Source of the DNA: Novosphingobium ginsenosidimutans
GTDB lineage: Bacteria > Pseudomonadota > Alphaproteobacteria > Sphingomonadales > Sphingomonadaceae
Length of the DNA stretch: 64,000 bases
Assembly (NCBI RefSeq): GCF_007954425.1
Contig: NZ_CP042345.1
Span: forward strand, 2,602,001-2,666,000
Direction: 5' to 3'
Positions 17,931 to 27,804 of this stretch are shown one piece after another; the stretch's first letter is position 1; every line of letters starts with the position of its first letter. A program made the translations under genes and the position numbers. The notes beneath the pieces were generated by a model. That model did no database searches and was not told where the DNA came from. It saw only the letters and a list, made by a program, of their open reading frames with translations.

Positions 17931-19952
17931 GTGGATCCGATCCTCTTCATCGTTTTCTTGCCATTGCTGGCCGCGCTGATCGCGGGGCTGGGCAACCGCT
18001 TGATCGGCAATGTTCGCGCCAAGCTGGTGACCACGGCCGGTCTGTTCATTTCGTGCGCGCTGTCCTGGCCGATCTTCATCGCCTTCTTGGGCGGCAATGC
18101 CGAGGCCCACGTTGTGCCGGTGCTGCACTGGGTGCAGTCGGGCAGCCTGACCTTTGATTGGGCGCTGCGCGTTGACGCGCTGACTGCCGTGATGTTGGTG
18201 GTGATCACCACCGTCTCGGCGCTCGTCCACCTCTATTCGTGGGGCTACATGGACGAGGACCCGGATCAGCCGCGGTTCTTCGCCTATCTCAGCCTGTTCA
18301 CCTTCGCCATGCTGATGCTGGTGACGGCCAACAACCTGGTCCAGATGTTCTTTGGCTGGGAAGGGGTGGGCCTCGCCTCGTACCTCCTGATCGGTTTCTG
18401 GTTCCGCAAGCCCAGCGCCAGCGCGGCCGCGATCAAGGCCTTCGTGGTCAACCGCGTCGGCGACCTTGGCTTCATGCTGGGGATTTTCGGCACCTTCCTG
18501 GTGTTCAACACGGTCTCGATCCCGGAAATCCTGGTCCGCGCACCGGGCATGGCCGGTTCGACCATCGGTTTCCTGGGCTATCGCTGGGATACGATGACGA
18601 TCCTATGCATCCTGCTGTTCATCGGCGCGATGGGTAAGTCAGCGCAGCTGGGCCTGCACACCTGGCTGCCCGACGCGATGGAAGGCCCGACCCCGGTTTC
18701 AGCGCTGATCCACGCGGCGACCATGGTCACGGCCGGCGTCTTCATGGTCTGCCGCCTGTCGCCAATGTTCGAAGCCAGCCCGATTGCCCTCGACGTGGTG
18801 ACCTATGTTGGTGCGGCGACCTGCTTCTTCGCCGCGACCGTCGGCCTGACGCAGTGGGATATCAAGCGGGTGATCGCCTATTCGACCTGCTCGCAGCTTG
18901 GCTACATGTTCTTCGCAGCGGGCGTGGGCGCCTATAATGCCGCGATGTTCCACCTGTTCACCCACGCTTTCTTCAAGGCGCTGCTGTTCCTGGGGGCCGG
19001 CTCGGTCATCCATGCGATGCACCATGAGCAGGACATGCGGTTCTATGGCGGCCTGCGTAAGCAAATCCCGCTGACCTTCTGGGCAATGATGGCCGGCACG
19101 CTGGCGATCACCGGGGTTGGCGTCTACTGGCTCCATGCCGGGTTCGCCGGCTTCCATTCAAAGGATGCGATCCTTGAAGCGGCCTTCGCCAGTGGCAAGG
19201 AAGCCGGCCAGTTCGCCTTCTGGGTCGGTGTGACCGCCGCGCTGATGACCAGCTTCTATTCCTGGCGTCTGATCTTCCTGACCTTCTTCGGCAAGCCGCG
19301 CTGGGCGGGCTCTGAGCATATCCAGCACGCGGTGCACGATGATCACCACGGGCATGACGATCATGCCCGCGGCCATGCGCATCACGATGACGGTACCGCA
19401 GGCTATCACCCGCACGAAAGTCCGCTTTCGATGCTGATCCCGCTCGGCGTGCTGACGCTGGGTGCGGTGTTTGCGGGCTGGGTGTTCAGCCACGGCTTCC
19501 TCGAAAGCGCCGAGTTCTGGAACGGTTCGCTGTTCTACAACGAGCACCTAATGCACGCGATGCATGAAGTGCCGCTGTGGGTGAAGCTGTCAGCCACTGT
19601 GGTCATGCTGCTCGGCCTGTCGGGCGCCTGGTATGCCTATATCCGCAACCCGGAGTTCCCGGCCAAGGTCGTGGGTCAGATCGATGTCCTTTACCGCTTC
19701 GTCTACAACAAGTGGTACTTCGACGAGCTCTACAACTTCCTGTTTGTCCGTCCGGCCTTCTGGCTTGGCGACAAGTTCTGGAAGCTGGGTGATATCGGCT
19801 TCATTGACCGCTTCGGTCCTAACGGTGCCGCCTGGACCGTGCAGCAGGGCACGCGCTTCGCGCAGAAGGTCCAGTCGGGTTACCTCTATTCCTATGCTCT
19901 CGTGATGCTGCTGGGCCTGACCGCGGCAGTCACCTGGATGATGGTGCGCTAA
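17931..19952 (+). CDS. nuoL: NADH-quinone oxidoreductase subunit L with a histidine-rich loop
   Basis: A 673-residue antiporter-like proton channel subunit starting with GTG at 17931. The family core is clear: [19 protein letters not shown] with the key glutamate, [20 protein letters not shown], and [17 protein letters not shown] with the key lysine. Residues of about 463-495 form a loop in which roughly half the residues are His or Asp (for example [18 protein letters not shown]). The C-terminal part contains the long lateral helix. nuoM follows one base after the stop codon. Confidence 0.97.
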   Translation: MDPILFIVFLPLLAALIAGLGNRLIGNVRAKLVTTAGLFISCALSWPIFIAFLGGNAEAHVVPVLHWVQSGSLTFDWALRVDALTAVMLVVITTVSALVHLYSWGYMDEDPDQPRFFAYLSLFTFAMLMLVTANNLVQMFFGWEGVGLASYLLIGFWFRKPSASAAAIKAFVVNRVGDLGFMLGIFGTFLVFNTVSIPEILVRAPGMAGSTIGFLGYRWDTMTILCILLFIGAMGKSAQLGLHTWLPDAMEGPTPVSALIHAATMVTAGVFMVCRLSPMFEASPIALDVVTYVGAATCFFAATVGLTQWDIKRVIAYSTCSQLGYMFFAAGVGAYNAAMFHLFTHAFFKALLFLGAGSVIHAMHHEQDMRFYGGLRKQIPLTFWAMMAGTLAITGVGVYWLHAGFAGFHSKDAILEAAFASGKEAGQFAFWVGVTAALMTSFYSWRLIFLTFFGKPRWAGSEHIQHAVHDDHHGHDDHARGHAHHDDGTAGYHPHESPLSMLIPLGVLTLGAVFAGWVFSHGFLESAEFWNGSLFYNEHLMHAMHEVPLWVKLSATVVMLLGLSGAWYAYIRNPEFPAKVVGQIDVLYRFVYNKWYFDELYNFLFVRPAFWLGDKFWKLGDIGFIDRFGPNGAAWTVQQGTRFAQKVQSGYLYSYALVMLLGLTAAVTWMMVR

Positions 19953-19953
19953 G

Positions 19954-21492
19954 ATGGCCGGTTTCCCCATTCTCTCGGTGATGCTGCTGGTGCCGCTGCT
20001 GGCGGCAGTGGCCTGTCTTCTGGTTGAGGCCAAGGCAGCGCGGACGATCGCGCTGGTCGCCACCCTGGTCGACTTTGCGCTCGGCGTGGTCCTCTGGGCC
20101 AATTACGACATCGGTGGGGCGCAGTGGCAGTTCGTTGAGAATGTGCCGCTGTTCGCTGGCTTCTCCTGGGCGCTGGGGATCGACGGCATCGCCTTGATGC
20201 TGATCATGCTCTCGGTCTTCCTGATGCCGATCTGTATCCTTGCCAGCGCCTCGATCGAGAAGCGCGTGGGCGAATACATGGCCGCTTTCCTGCTGATGGA
20301 AGCGCTGATGATCGGCGTTTTCGCCGCGCAGGACTTGTACCTGTTCTACATCATGTTCGAAGCCGGCCTGATCCCGATGTATCTGATCATCGGGATCTGG
20401 GGCGGGCAGGACCGGATCTACGCCAGCTACAAATTTTTCCTCTACACGCTGCTCGGGTCGGTCCTGATGCTGATCGCGATGCTGTGGATGGTGAATGAAG
20501 CCGGGACGACCAACATCCCGACGCTGATGGCCTATGATTTCGATCCCACGGTCCAGACCTGGCTGTGGCTGGCATTCTTCGCCAGCTTTGCGGTGAAGAT
20601 GCCAATGTGGCCGGTCCACACCTGGCTGCCCGATGCCCACGTCCAGGCACCGACTGCCGGTTCGGTGATCCTGGCCGGGGTGCTGCTGAAGATGGGCGGC
20701 TATGGCTTCATCCGCTTCTCGCTGCCGATGTTCCCCGAGGCTTCGGCACAATTCGCGCCGCTGATCTTTGCCCTGTCGACGATTGCGGTGGTTGTAACCT
20801 CGCTGATCGCGCTGGTGCAGCACGACATGAAGAAGCTGATCGCCTATTCATCAGTCGCGCACATGGCGATCGTCACCATCGGCCTGTTCGCCTTCAACCC
20901 TCAGGGTCTCGAAGGCTCGATGATCGTCATGCTCAGCCACGGCCTCGTTTCGGGCGCGCTGTTTCTCTGCGTTGGCGTGATCTACGACCGGCTGCACACC
21001 CGCGAGATTGAGCGTTACGGCGGCCTCTCGATCAACATGCCCTATTACGCGCTGTTCTTCCTGCTGTTCACCATGGCCTCGATCGGCCTGCCTGGGACCA
21101 GCGGCTTCGTGGGTGAGTTCCTCAGCCTGGCGGGCATCTATCAGGTCTCAAGCTGGGTGGCATTTGTCTGCACCACCGGGATTATCCTGGGCGCGGCCTA
21201 CATGCTCTACCTCTACCGCCGGGTGGCCTTTGGCGAGCAGAAGAACGCCGATGCGGCCGCCATGGCCGATCTGAACAAGCGCGAGTGGTTCCTGCTGGCG
21301 CCGATCGCCGCCGTGGTGCTGTGGATGGGGGTCTATCCCGAAAGCTTCCTGGCGCCGATGCGCGCCGATATTGCCGCGCTCGATGCCCGCGTCGCCCGCG
21401 CCAAGCCGGAAGGCGATGCGCACCTGACCTCGCCCAAGGCCAAGGCCGCTACTGCAACCGATGAACATGCCGCGCACGGGGGGGCGCACTGA
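19954..21492 (+). CDS. nuoM: NADH-quinone oxidoreductase subunit M
   Basis: A 512-residue antiporter-like subunit with about fourteen helices. Key motifs are YIMFEAGLIPMYLIIGIWGG with the conserved glutamate, MWPVHTWLPDAHVQAPTAGS and the lysine-containing KKLIAYSSVAHM block. The C terminus carries a short Ala/His/Lys-rich extension ending EHAAHGGAH beyond the last helix. Its final base is shared with the nuoN start codon. Confidence 0.97.
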   Translation: MAGFPILSVMLLVPLLAAVACLLVEAKAARTIALVATLVDFALGVVLWANYDIGGAQWQFVENVPLFAGFSWALGIDGIALMLIMLSVFLMPICILASASIEKRVGEYMAAFLLMEALMIGVFAAQDLYLFYIMFEAGLIPMYLIIGIWGGQDRIYASYKFFLYTLLGSVLMLIAMLWMVNEAGTTNIPTLMAYDFDPTVQTWLWLAFFASFAVKMPMWPVHTWLPDAHVQAPTAGSVILAGVLLKMGGYGFIRFSLPMFPEASAQFAPLIFALSTIAVVVTSLIALVQHDMKKLIAYSSVAHMAIVTIGLFAFNPQGLEGSMIVMLSHGLVSGALFLCVGVIYDRLHTREIERYGGLSINMPYYALFFLLFTMASIGLPGTSGFVGEFLSLAGIYQVSSWVAFVCTTGIILGAAYMLYLYRRVAFGEQKNADAAAMADLNKREWFLLAPIAAVVLWMGVYPESFLAPMRADIAALDARVARAKPEGDAHLTSPKAKAATATDEHAAHGGAH

Positions 21493-22955
21493 TGGATTTC
21501 GTCCAGTCTTTCCGCCTGACCGCGCCTGAGGTTCTCTTCAGCCTCTCTGGCCTCGTGCTACTGCTCGGCGCGGCCTGGTCGCGCAGCGATGCCGGTGCGC
21601 GCGTTATCACCTGGCTTGCAGTCGTCGTCCTTTCTGTTGCCGCAGTCTTGACAGCGCCTGCGCTGCTGAGCGGTGCGAAAGGTCCTGAAACGCTGGCCTT
21701 TTCGGGCCTGTTCGCCGCGACGGCCTTTGCCGCCTTTGCCAAGTTGCTGATCTTTGCAGCGGCGGGTGCTTCGCTGGTGGTTGCTCCGGCCTTCTTCCAG
21801 CGCGTGGGTGCCTATCGCCCGGAATATCCGGTGCTGGTGCTGTTTGCCGTGCTCGGCATGTGCCTGATGGTCTCGGCCACCAACCTGCTGACGCTGTACA
21901 TCGGGCTCGAGCTGAATTCGCTGGCAGCCTATGTGCTGGCGGCTTTCCTGCGCAATGATGACCGTTCGGCCGAAGCCGGCCTCAAGTACTTCGTGCTCGG
22001 CTCGCTCGCTTCGGGCATCCTGCTGTTCGGCACCAGCCTGACCTACGGCTTTGCCGGCACGATCGACTTTGCAGGGATTGCCGCCGCGCTTAACGGCAAG
22101 ATCTCGACCGGCGCGATCTTTGGCCTGGTCTTCGTCTTCGCGGGTCTGGCCTTCAAGATCAGCGCCGTGCCATTCCACATGTGGACGCCGGACGTTTACG
22201 AAGGCGCGCCCACGCCGGTCACCACCTTCTTCGCCTCGGCGCCCAAGGTGGCGGCGCTGGCGCTGACGGTGATCGTCGCGATGACGGCCTTTGGCAACCA
22301 GGTCGCGGCCTGGCAGCCGATCGTGATCTTCGCCGCGCTGGCTTCGATCGTGGTCGGTGCACTGGGTGCCATCGGGCAGACCAATCTCAAGCGGCTGCTG
22401 GCCTATTCGTCGATCAATAACGTTGGCTTCCTGCTGATTGGCCTTGCCACCGCGACGCCCAAGGGCGTGGCGGCCATGCTGGTCTACCTCGCGGTCTATG
22501 TGGCCATGACGATCGGCGGCTTCGTCGCTCTGCTGATGTTTAAGGATGCTGACGGTGAACCAGTCGAGGACCTCAGCGACATCGCTGGCCTCTCGCGTCA
22601 CCGAAAGGTGCTGGCGGCCTGCTTCGCGATGGTCATGTTCAGCCTGGCCGGTATTCCACCGCTGTTCGGGTTCTGGGGCAAGTTCGTGGTGTTCCAGGCG
22701 GCGGTCGAGGCCGGGATGGTACCGCTCGCTGCGATCGGGATCGCCGCCAGCGTAATCGGCGCCTTCTACTACCTCAAGGTCGTCAAGGTGATGTACTTCG
22801 ACGAGCCGGCGATGAAGGCCACCGGGCAGAGCGACTGGATGCACCAGGCCCTGCTGGCGATCTGCGCCCTGGCAATTTCGCCGGCCGGATACCTGCTGAC
22901 CAAGTGTCTTGCTGGCCTGTCGCTTTCCGCCGCAACATCGTTGATCGCGCCCTGA
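21492..22955 (+). CDS. nuoN: NADH-quinone oxidoreductase subunit N
   Basis: The 487-residue third antiporter-like subunit, which completes the membrane arm. Characteristic blocks are YIGLELNSLAAYVLAAF, PFHMWTPDVYEGAPTPVTTF and LKRLLAYSSINNVGFLLIG. The length is normal for the family. It is the last of the fourteen nuo genes; the operon appears to continue into birA nine bases later. Confidence 0.97.
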   Translation: MDFVQSFRLTAPEVLFSLSGLVLLLGAAWSRSDAGARVITWLAVVVLSVAAVLTAPALLSGAKGPETLAFSGLFAATAFAAFAKLLIFAAAGASLVVAPAFFQRVGAYRPEYPVLVLFAVLGMCLMVSATNLLTLYIGLELNSLAAYVLAAFLRNDDRSAEAGLKYFVLGSLASGILLFGTSLTYGFAGTIDFAGIAAALNGKISTGAIFGLVFVFAGLAFKISAVPFHMWTPDVYEGAPTPVTTFFASAPKVAALALTVIVAMTAFGNQVAAWQPIVIFAALASIVVGALGAIGQTNLKRLLAYSSINNVGFLLIGLATATPKGVAAMLVYLAVYVAMTIGGFVALLMFKDADGEPVEDLSDIAGLSRHRKVLAACFAMVMFSLAGIPPLFGFWGKFVVFQAAVEAGMVPLAAIGIAASVIGAFYYLKVVKVMYFDEPAMKATGQSDWMHQALLAICALAISPAGYLLTKCLAGLSLSAATSLIAP

Positions 22956-22963
22956 GCCAGTCC

Positions 22964-23680
22964 TTGATCGAAGTCTTTGCGCAGCTCGCCTCGACCAGCG
23001 GGACGCTGCTTGAGCGTCTTGCTGGCGGCGAGGCGGTTGCTGAGGGCACCTGGATCGTTGCCGACCGCCAGACCAACGGGCGCGGCCGGCAAGGGCGGAC
23101 CTGGTTCGATGGGCACGGCAATTTCATGGGATCGACCTTTGTGGCCAGCCACGCCGGCGATCCGCCGCTTGGGACACTGGCACTGGCTGTCGGACTGGCG
23201 GTGCGTGAAGCGGTGCTCAAGCATGTGCCCACCGGCCGCGAAGCTCTGTTGAAATGGCCCAATGACCTGTTGGTCGATGGCGCCAAGCTATCCGGCATCC
23301 TGCTGGAAGGCGCGCGCGGCGGGGTGGTGGTCGGCATCGGCGTGAACCTGGCAGTGGCGCCGGAACTGCCCGACCGCCCGACGATCGCGCTCGCTAAGCT
23401 TGGTGCCCGGATAGATCGCGATGCCTTCGCAAACGACCTTGCCCTAGCGGTCGGCCAGGAAGTTGAGCGCTGGCGCACCTTTGGCCTGGAACCGCTAATC
23501 CGGCGCTGGGTCGCGGCGGCTCATCCCGTCGGCACCCCGCTGCGGGCGGGCGAGGGGGCAGAGACCATCGAAGGCACCTTTGCCGGCCTCGGACCTGATG
23601 GGGCGCTGCAACTTCGCTTGGCGGATGGCTCGCTGCGTGCCATTCACGCCGGCGAAATCAACCTGTCCAACCGGAGCTAG
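22964..23680 (+). CDS. birA: Biotin-[acetyl-CoA carboxylase] ligase, catalytic part only
   Basis: A 238-residue biotin protein ligase that attaches biotin to the carboxyl carrier of acetyl-CoA carboxylase. It contains the biotinyl-AMP motif [15 protein letters not shown], then [17 protein letters not shown] and GIGVNL. The N-terminal winged-helix DNA-binding domain of E. coli BirA is absent, so this protein cannot repress bio genes in the same way. The TTG at 22964 is preferred: it is just after the nuoN stop and gives the short N terminus [19 protein letters not shown] seen in this class. An earlier in-frame ATG lies inside nuoN. Confidence 0.9.
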   Translation: MIEVFAQLASTSGTLLERLAGGEAVAEGTWIVADRQTNGRGRQGRTWFDGHGNFMGSTFVASHAGDPPLGTLALAVGLAVREAVLKHVPTGREALLKWPNDLLVDGAKLSGILLEGARGGVVVGIGVNLAVAPELPDRPTIALAKLGARIDRDAFANDLALAVGQEVERWRTFGLEPLIRRWVAAAHPVGTPLRAGEGAETIEGTFAGLGPDGALQLRLADGSLRAIHAGEINLSNRS

Positions 23681-23684
23681 GCCA

Positions 23685-24458
23685 ATGCTGCTCGCGATCG
23701 ATGTCGGCAACACCAACGTGGTCTTCGCGCTGTTCGAAGGCCGCACGATCAAGACACGCTGGCGCATCGCCACCGATCCGCGCCGGACCGGCGATGAATA
23801 TGCCGTCTGGCTGATGCAGCTGCTGACGATCGAGGGGATTGATCGCTCGGTCATCAAGAAGATCATCGTCTCCACCGTCGTGCCGCGCGCGCTCCACAAC
23901 CTGGAAGTACTGGCCGACAAGTACTTCGGTGTGAAGGCCCTGGTCGCTGGCGTACCGCCGGTCGATTACGGCATGGAGATCGACGTTGATGAGCCGCGCT
24001 CGCTCGGGGCGGACCGCGCGGTCAATGCCATCGCCGCGCACGCCAAGTATCAGGGGGACCTGATCGTGGTCGATTTTGGCACGGCCACGACCTTTGACGC
24101 GATCGACTTCAACGGGGCCTACAAAGGCGGGATCATCGCGCCGGGCCTCAACCTGTCGCTCGATGCCCTGGTCGGCAACACGGCCAAGTTACCGCGGATC
24201 GCGATCCGCAGCCCGGATACGAACAGCGTGATAGGCCGGAATACCGAGGATCAGATGCTGATCGGCGTGTTCTGGGGTTATGTCGCCATGATGGAAGGAC
24301 TGATTGCCCGGATGCGCAGTGAAATCGGACGCCCCGCACGGGTCATCGCGACGGGCGGCCTGGCCATCCTGTTTGACCAGCACACTGACATCTTCAATGC
24401 GGTCGATGCTGATCTGACTCTCGAAGGCATGGCCATCCTGGCCGAGAAAGCCAAGTGA
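23685..24458 (+). CDS. coaX: Type III pantothenate kinase
   Basis: A 257-residue kinase for the first step of coenzyme A synthesis. The N terminus [19 protein letters not shown] holds the ATP-binding loop, followed by [15 protein letters not shown] and [14 protein letters not shown]. Type III enzymes need a monovalent cation and are not inhibited by CoA. The ATG at 23685 follows the birA stop by four bases, and the gene ends in a GTGA overlap with rnj. Confidence 0.95.
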   Translation: MLLAIDVGNTNVVFALFEGRTIKTRWRIATDPRRTGDEYAVWLMQLLTIEGIDRSVIKKIIVSTVVPRALHNLEVLADKYFGVKALVAGVPPVDYGMEIDVDEPRSLGADRAVNAIAAHAKYQGDLIVVDFGTATTFDAIDFNGAYKGGIIAPGLNLSLDALVGNTAKLPRIAIRSPDTNSVIGRNTEDQMLIGVFWGYVAMMEGLIARMRSEIGRPARVIATGGLAILFDQHTDIFNAVDADLTLEGMAILAEKAK

Positions 24459-26089
24459 AGCCCGGCAAGGAACTGCTGTTCTGCGCGCTCGGGGGATCGG
24501 GCGAGATCGGGATGAACGTCAACCTCTATGGGGCTGACGGCAAATGGCTGATGGTCGATCTAGGCATGACCTTTGGCGCCAACGAATATCCTGGCACCGA
24601 ACTGGTTTTTGCCGATCTGGAATTCATCGAAGAGCGCAAGAAGGATCTGGTCGGCGTGGTGCTGACCCACGCGCACGAGGATCATATTGGCGCCGTGCCC
24701 TATTTCGCGCAGGAACTGGGCGTGCCGCTTTATGCCACGCCCTTCACTGCGCGGCTTGTGGCTGACAAGCTGCAGGAAGCGGGCCTGCTCAAGGAGGTCC
24801 AGCTCAAGGTGATCGACCATCTGGAGCCGTTCCAGCTGGGTCCGTTTTCGATGCGATATCTGCCGCTGGCCCACTCGATTGCCGAGGGTAACGCGCTGGT
24901 GATCGAGACGCCCTACGGCCGGGTGTTCCACACCGGTGACTGGAAGCTGGATGACGATCCGCTGGTCGGCGTACCTGCGACCGCCGCAGAGTTGACGGCA
25001 ATCGGCGACCAGGGCGTGCTTGCGCTGGTTTGCGATTCGACCAACGTGTTCAATCCCAAGTCATCGGGGTCGGAAGGTGCGGTGCGGGCAGCCTTGCTGG
25101 ATGAGGTTGGCCGGCATCACGGCAAGCGCGTGCTGGTCACCACCTTCGCGTCCAACGTTGCCCGGCTCCAGACGCTGGGCGAGGTGGCCGTGGCGACCAA
25201 GCGGCGGCTCTGCGTGGCGGGGCGTTCGCTCGACCGGATCATCCGTACCGCCCAGGCCAGCGGCTATTTGAAGAACCTGCCGGACCTGGTCGACTTTGAC
25301 ACGGCGATGAACTTGCCGCGCGGCGAAGTGCTGATCCTCGCGACCGGCGGGCAGGGTGAACCACGCGCCGCCCTCTCGCGCATCGCCGAGGATACGCACC
25401 AGATCGCGCTGGAGGCGGGCGATGTCGTGCTGTTCTCCAGCCGGCAGATCCCCGGCAACGAGATCGCGATTGGCCGGATCCAGAACCGGCTAGCCGGTCG
25501 CGACATCACGATGGTGACTGACCGTCAGGCCGAAATCCACGTGTCGGGCCACCCGGGGCGACCTGAACTGGAAGCCATGTATGACTGGCTGCGGCCGGAA
25601 ATCCTGGTGCCGGTCCATGGCGAACTGCGCCATATGCGCGAACAGGCTCGGGTTGGGCGGGCCAAGGGCATTCCCAAGGCTGTGGTGCAGCAGAATGGCG
25701 ATCTGATCCGCCTGGCCCCGGGCAAGCCCGGCAAGATCTCGGAAGTGCGGGCCGGACGGCTTGTGCTCGATGGCGATATCCTGACGCCTGCCGATGGCGA
25801 AGCCATCGTGATGCGCCGGCGGCTCGCCGCCAATGGCCTGGTCATCGTTGTGCTCGATGGCAAGGGCCGGGTCCATGTCGAAGGCATCGGCCTGCCGCTG
25901 GACGAGGACTATGACGATTTCACCGCCGAGGCGCGCGAGGACGTGGCCGTGGCGCTAACCAAGCTCAAGGGTGGGGCGCGGCATGACCGCGAGGCAATTT
26001 CAGAAGCGGCGCGTCTGGCGGCGCGCCGTGCCGCGCAGCGCTGGTCGGGTAAGAAGCCCCAGGTGCGCGTGATCCTCCCGGAGCCATAA
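24455..26089 (+). CDS. rnj: Ribonuclease J
   Basis: A 544-residue metallo-beta-lactamase/beta-CASP ribonuclease acting in mRNA decay and rRNA maturation. The zinc motif [13 protein letters not shown] lies near residue 75. Later metal and CASP motifs include [21 protein letters not shown] and [14 protein letters not shown]. The C-terminal domain is present. The GTG start at 24455 overlaps the coaX stop. The order coaX-rnj downstream of nuoN-birA is a known alphaproteobacterial arrangement and links RNA turnover with the complex I operon. Confidence 0.94.
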   Translation: MKPGKELLFCALGGSGEIGMNVNLYGADGKWLMVDLGMTFGANEYPGTELVFADLEFIEERKKDLVGVVLTHAHEDHIGAVPYFAQELGVPLYATPFTARLVADKLQEAGLLKEVQLKVIDHLEPFQLGPFSMRYLPLAHSIAEGNALVIETPYGRVFHTGDWKLDDDPLVGVPATAAELTAIGDQGVLALVCDSTNVFNPKSSGSEGAVRAALLDEVGRHHGKRVLVTTFASNVARLQTLGEVAVATKRRLCVAGRSLDRIIRTAQASGYLKNLPDLVDFDTAMNLPRGEVLILATGGQGEPRAALSRIAEDTHQIALEAGDVVLFSSRQIPGNEIAIGRIQNRLAGRDITMVTDRQAEIHVSGHPGRPELEAMYDWLRPEILVPVHGELRHMREQARVGRAKGIPKAVVQQNGDLIRLAPGKPGKISEVRAGRLVLDGDILTPADGEAIVMRRRLAANGLVIVVLDGKGRVHVEGIGLPLDEDYDDFTAEAREDVAVALTKLKGGARHDREAISEAARLAARRAAQRWSGKKPQVRVILPEP

Positions 26090-26092
26090 GTC

Positions 26093-26389
26093 ATGAAGAT
26101 TACATCGATTATCGCGATCTACGCGATGTTCTGGGTGCTGGCGGCATTCCTGGTCATGCCCTTCGGCATCCGCACCCACGAGGAGGCTGGCGAGGCTACG
26201 ATCAAGGGGCAGGCCAACAGCGCCCCGGCCAATTTCCAGCCGCGCAAGATTGCCAGGCGGGCGACGATCCTTTCGGCGCTGATGTTTGGCCTGTACTACG
26301 CCAATTACGTCAATGGCTGGCTTGGCCCGCAGGACTTTGACCTGACCCAGGTGATTAGCGACAAGCCCGATCTGCCCAAGAGTTACTGA
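26093..26389 (+). CDS. DUF1467 family membrane protein
   Basis: A 98-residue protein with two membrane helices (MKITSIIAIYAMFWVLAAFL and around ILSALMFGLYYANYVNG). A soluble loop between them contains FGIRTHEEAGE, typical of DUF1467, a family found mainly in alphaproteobacteria. It starts three bases after rnj and is followed by a strong hairpin, so it is probably the last gene of the nuo transcription unit. Its function is unknown. Confidence 0.88.
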   Translation: MKITSIIAIYAMFWVLAAFLVMPFGIRTHEEAGEATIKGQANSAPANFQPRKIARRATILSALMFGLYYANYVNGWLGPQDFDLTQVISDKPDLPKSY

Positions 26390-26399
26390 CCCCAAAGCA

Positions 26400-26433
26400 A
26401 AAGGGCGCGGCACCCTGTGGTACCGCGCCCTTT
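26400..26433. terminator. Strong terminator hairpin ending the nuo-rnj operon
   Basis: AAAGGGCGCGG and CCGCGCCCTTT form an eleven-base-pair stem with A's before and T's after it, eleven bases after the DUF1467 stop. Because the arms begin with AAA and end with TTT it can work in both directions, and the convergent gene at 26457 probably shares it. Confidence 0.8.
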
Positions 26434-26456
26434 CGATTTGCCTTTTGACTGAATGA

Positions 26457-27029
26457 TCAGCCGAGGTTCGCGCTGACCATTGCGTAAAGCATCGGCAGCG
26501 AAAGCAGCAGGTTGGTGCGGCTTGCCATCAGCGCGCGCGGGGCGAGCTTGGCCTTTTCCTCAGCCGTGGCTTCGACAATGCCCAGGATCTTCTTCTGCGC
26601 CGGCCAGATGATGAACCAGACGTTGAAGGCCATGATCAGCGCCAGCCACATGCCAAGGCCGATCAGGTTGACGTTGCCTTCGCCCGAGAAGGTCATCGCC
26701 TGGTGGCCGTAGCCATTGACGAAGGCGATCACGAGGCCAGTCACAACCGTGAGCAGAGCGGACCAGCGGAAGAAGAAGAACACCTTGGGCGCGATATAAC
26801 CGGTGACGCCTTTTTTGAGCTCGTCCGGGACGGTCGGCATGGTCGGGACCTGCACGAAGTTCAGGTAATAGAGCAGTCCGATCCACAGGATGCCGAAGAA
26901 CACGTGCAGCCAGCGGAACACCGAATTGACATCAAGCGTGGCCGAACCGGCCCAATGGAGCATCACGGCCACCGCCGCGATCAGCCCGACAACCAGCACC
27001 AGGTGCAGGTTTCCAAAAAACTTAGCCAT
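26457..27029 (-). CDS. PuuD-like membrane protein (urate hydroxylase membrane domain)
   Basis: A 190-residue integral membrane protein with about five helices, resembling the membrane domain annotated as urate hydroxylase PuuD: VFRWLHVFFGILWIGLLYYL, VTGYIAPKVFFFFRWSA and NVWFIIWPAQKKIL are visible. The C-terminal cytochrome c domain of full PuuD proteins is absent, so urate oxidation is doubtful and the name records similarity only. The ATG at 27029 follows AGGGGGAAG. The gene is isolated, sharing a bidirectional hairpin with the nuo operon on one side and separated from the septation gene by 130 bases. Confidence 0.72.
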   Translation of the reverse strand: MAKFFGNLHLVLVVGLIAAVAVMLHWAGSATLDVNSVFRWLHVFFGILWIGLLYYLNFVQVPTMPTVPDELKKGVTGYIAPKVFFFFRWSALLTVVTGLVIAFVNGYGHQAMTFSGEGNVNLIGLGMWLALIMAFNVWFIIWPAQKKILGIVEATAEEKAKLAPRALMASRTNLLLSLPMLYAMVSANLG

Positions 27030-27159
27030 TTGCTTCCCCCTAAATTGAAGCTTGTGGTTGGCCCACGATCTATGTGGGCAGACTGGCGTTATCGCCGCTC
27101 CAGCCATTAAAGTCACTGGCTTTTTGGCTGGTTCCCCCTGTCCTTTGGAACAGGTGCGC

Positions 27160-27804
27160 TCATTCGTGCGGCGGATTTTCCAGCACTTCGGCCTGTTCCT
27201 CGGCTGCAAGCCCATGGCGCATCAGCATGGGGATCTGGGCAAAGGTGAACAGGAAGGTGGCGGGCAGGAAGACCCACAGCTTGGCCGCGATCCAGTCGCC
27301 GAAGGAAAGCGAGTGACGCAAGCCTTCGTTGACCGCCGCAAGGACCAGAAAGAACAAGCCCCAGTTGCGCGACAGCTTCATCCAGCCCGCATCGTCCAAC
27401 CCTTCGAAGGCAGCCTCGAGCAGAATCTTGAGCAGCGCCTTGCCGCGCCAGACGCCCACCAGCAGCGTTACGCCGAACAGCAGGTAGATCGCGGTTGGCT
27501 TGACCTGGATCCAGATCGGATCGTGGAGCAGCACCGTCAGGCCGCCAAAGCCGACGATCAGCAAGGTGGACAGCCACAGCATCGGCGAAACCTTGCCAAG
27601 CTTCCACTTGGAGACCAGCAGCGCGATCACTGCGGCGATCATGAAGCTGACCGTGCCCTTGATGACGGCCAGCACTTCGGCCACGCTATTCTCGCGATCA
27701 GCCGGGGAGTAGTACTTGTAGATCGCGAAGAACACGATCACCGGGCCGTAATCGACTGCCAGGTTGAGCCAGCCTGACTTCTGCTTGCCAGCCTCCGCCA
27801 TCAC
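27160..27804 (-). CDS. Inner membrane septation protein A (YciB/IspZ)
   Basis: A 214-residue, five-helix membrane protein of the YciB/IspZ family, which is involved in septation and envelope synthesis. Motifs include LAVDYGPVIVFFAIYKY, LLIVGFGGLTVLLHDPIWI and WMKLSRNWGLFFLVLAAVNE. The start overlaps the stop of ftsY by four bases, so it is the last gene of a dapF-mtaB-ftsY-yciB unit. Confidence 0.9.
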   Translation of the reverse strand: MMAEAGKQKSGWLNLAVDYGPVIVFFAIYKYYSPADRENSVAEVLAVIKGTVSFMIAAVIALLVSKWKLGKVSPMLWLSTLLIVGFGGLTVLLHDPIWIQVKPTAIYLLFGVTLLVGVWRGKALLKILLEAAFEGLDDAGWMKLSRNWGLFFLVLAAVNEGLRHSLSFGDWIAAKLWVFLPATFLFTFAQIPMLMRHGLAAEEQAEVLENPPHE

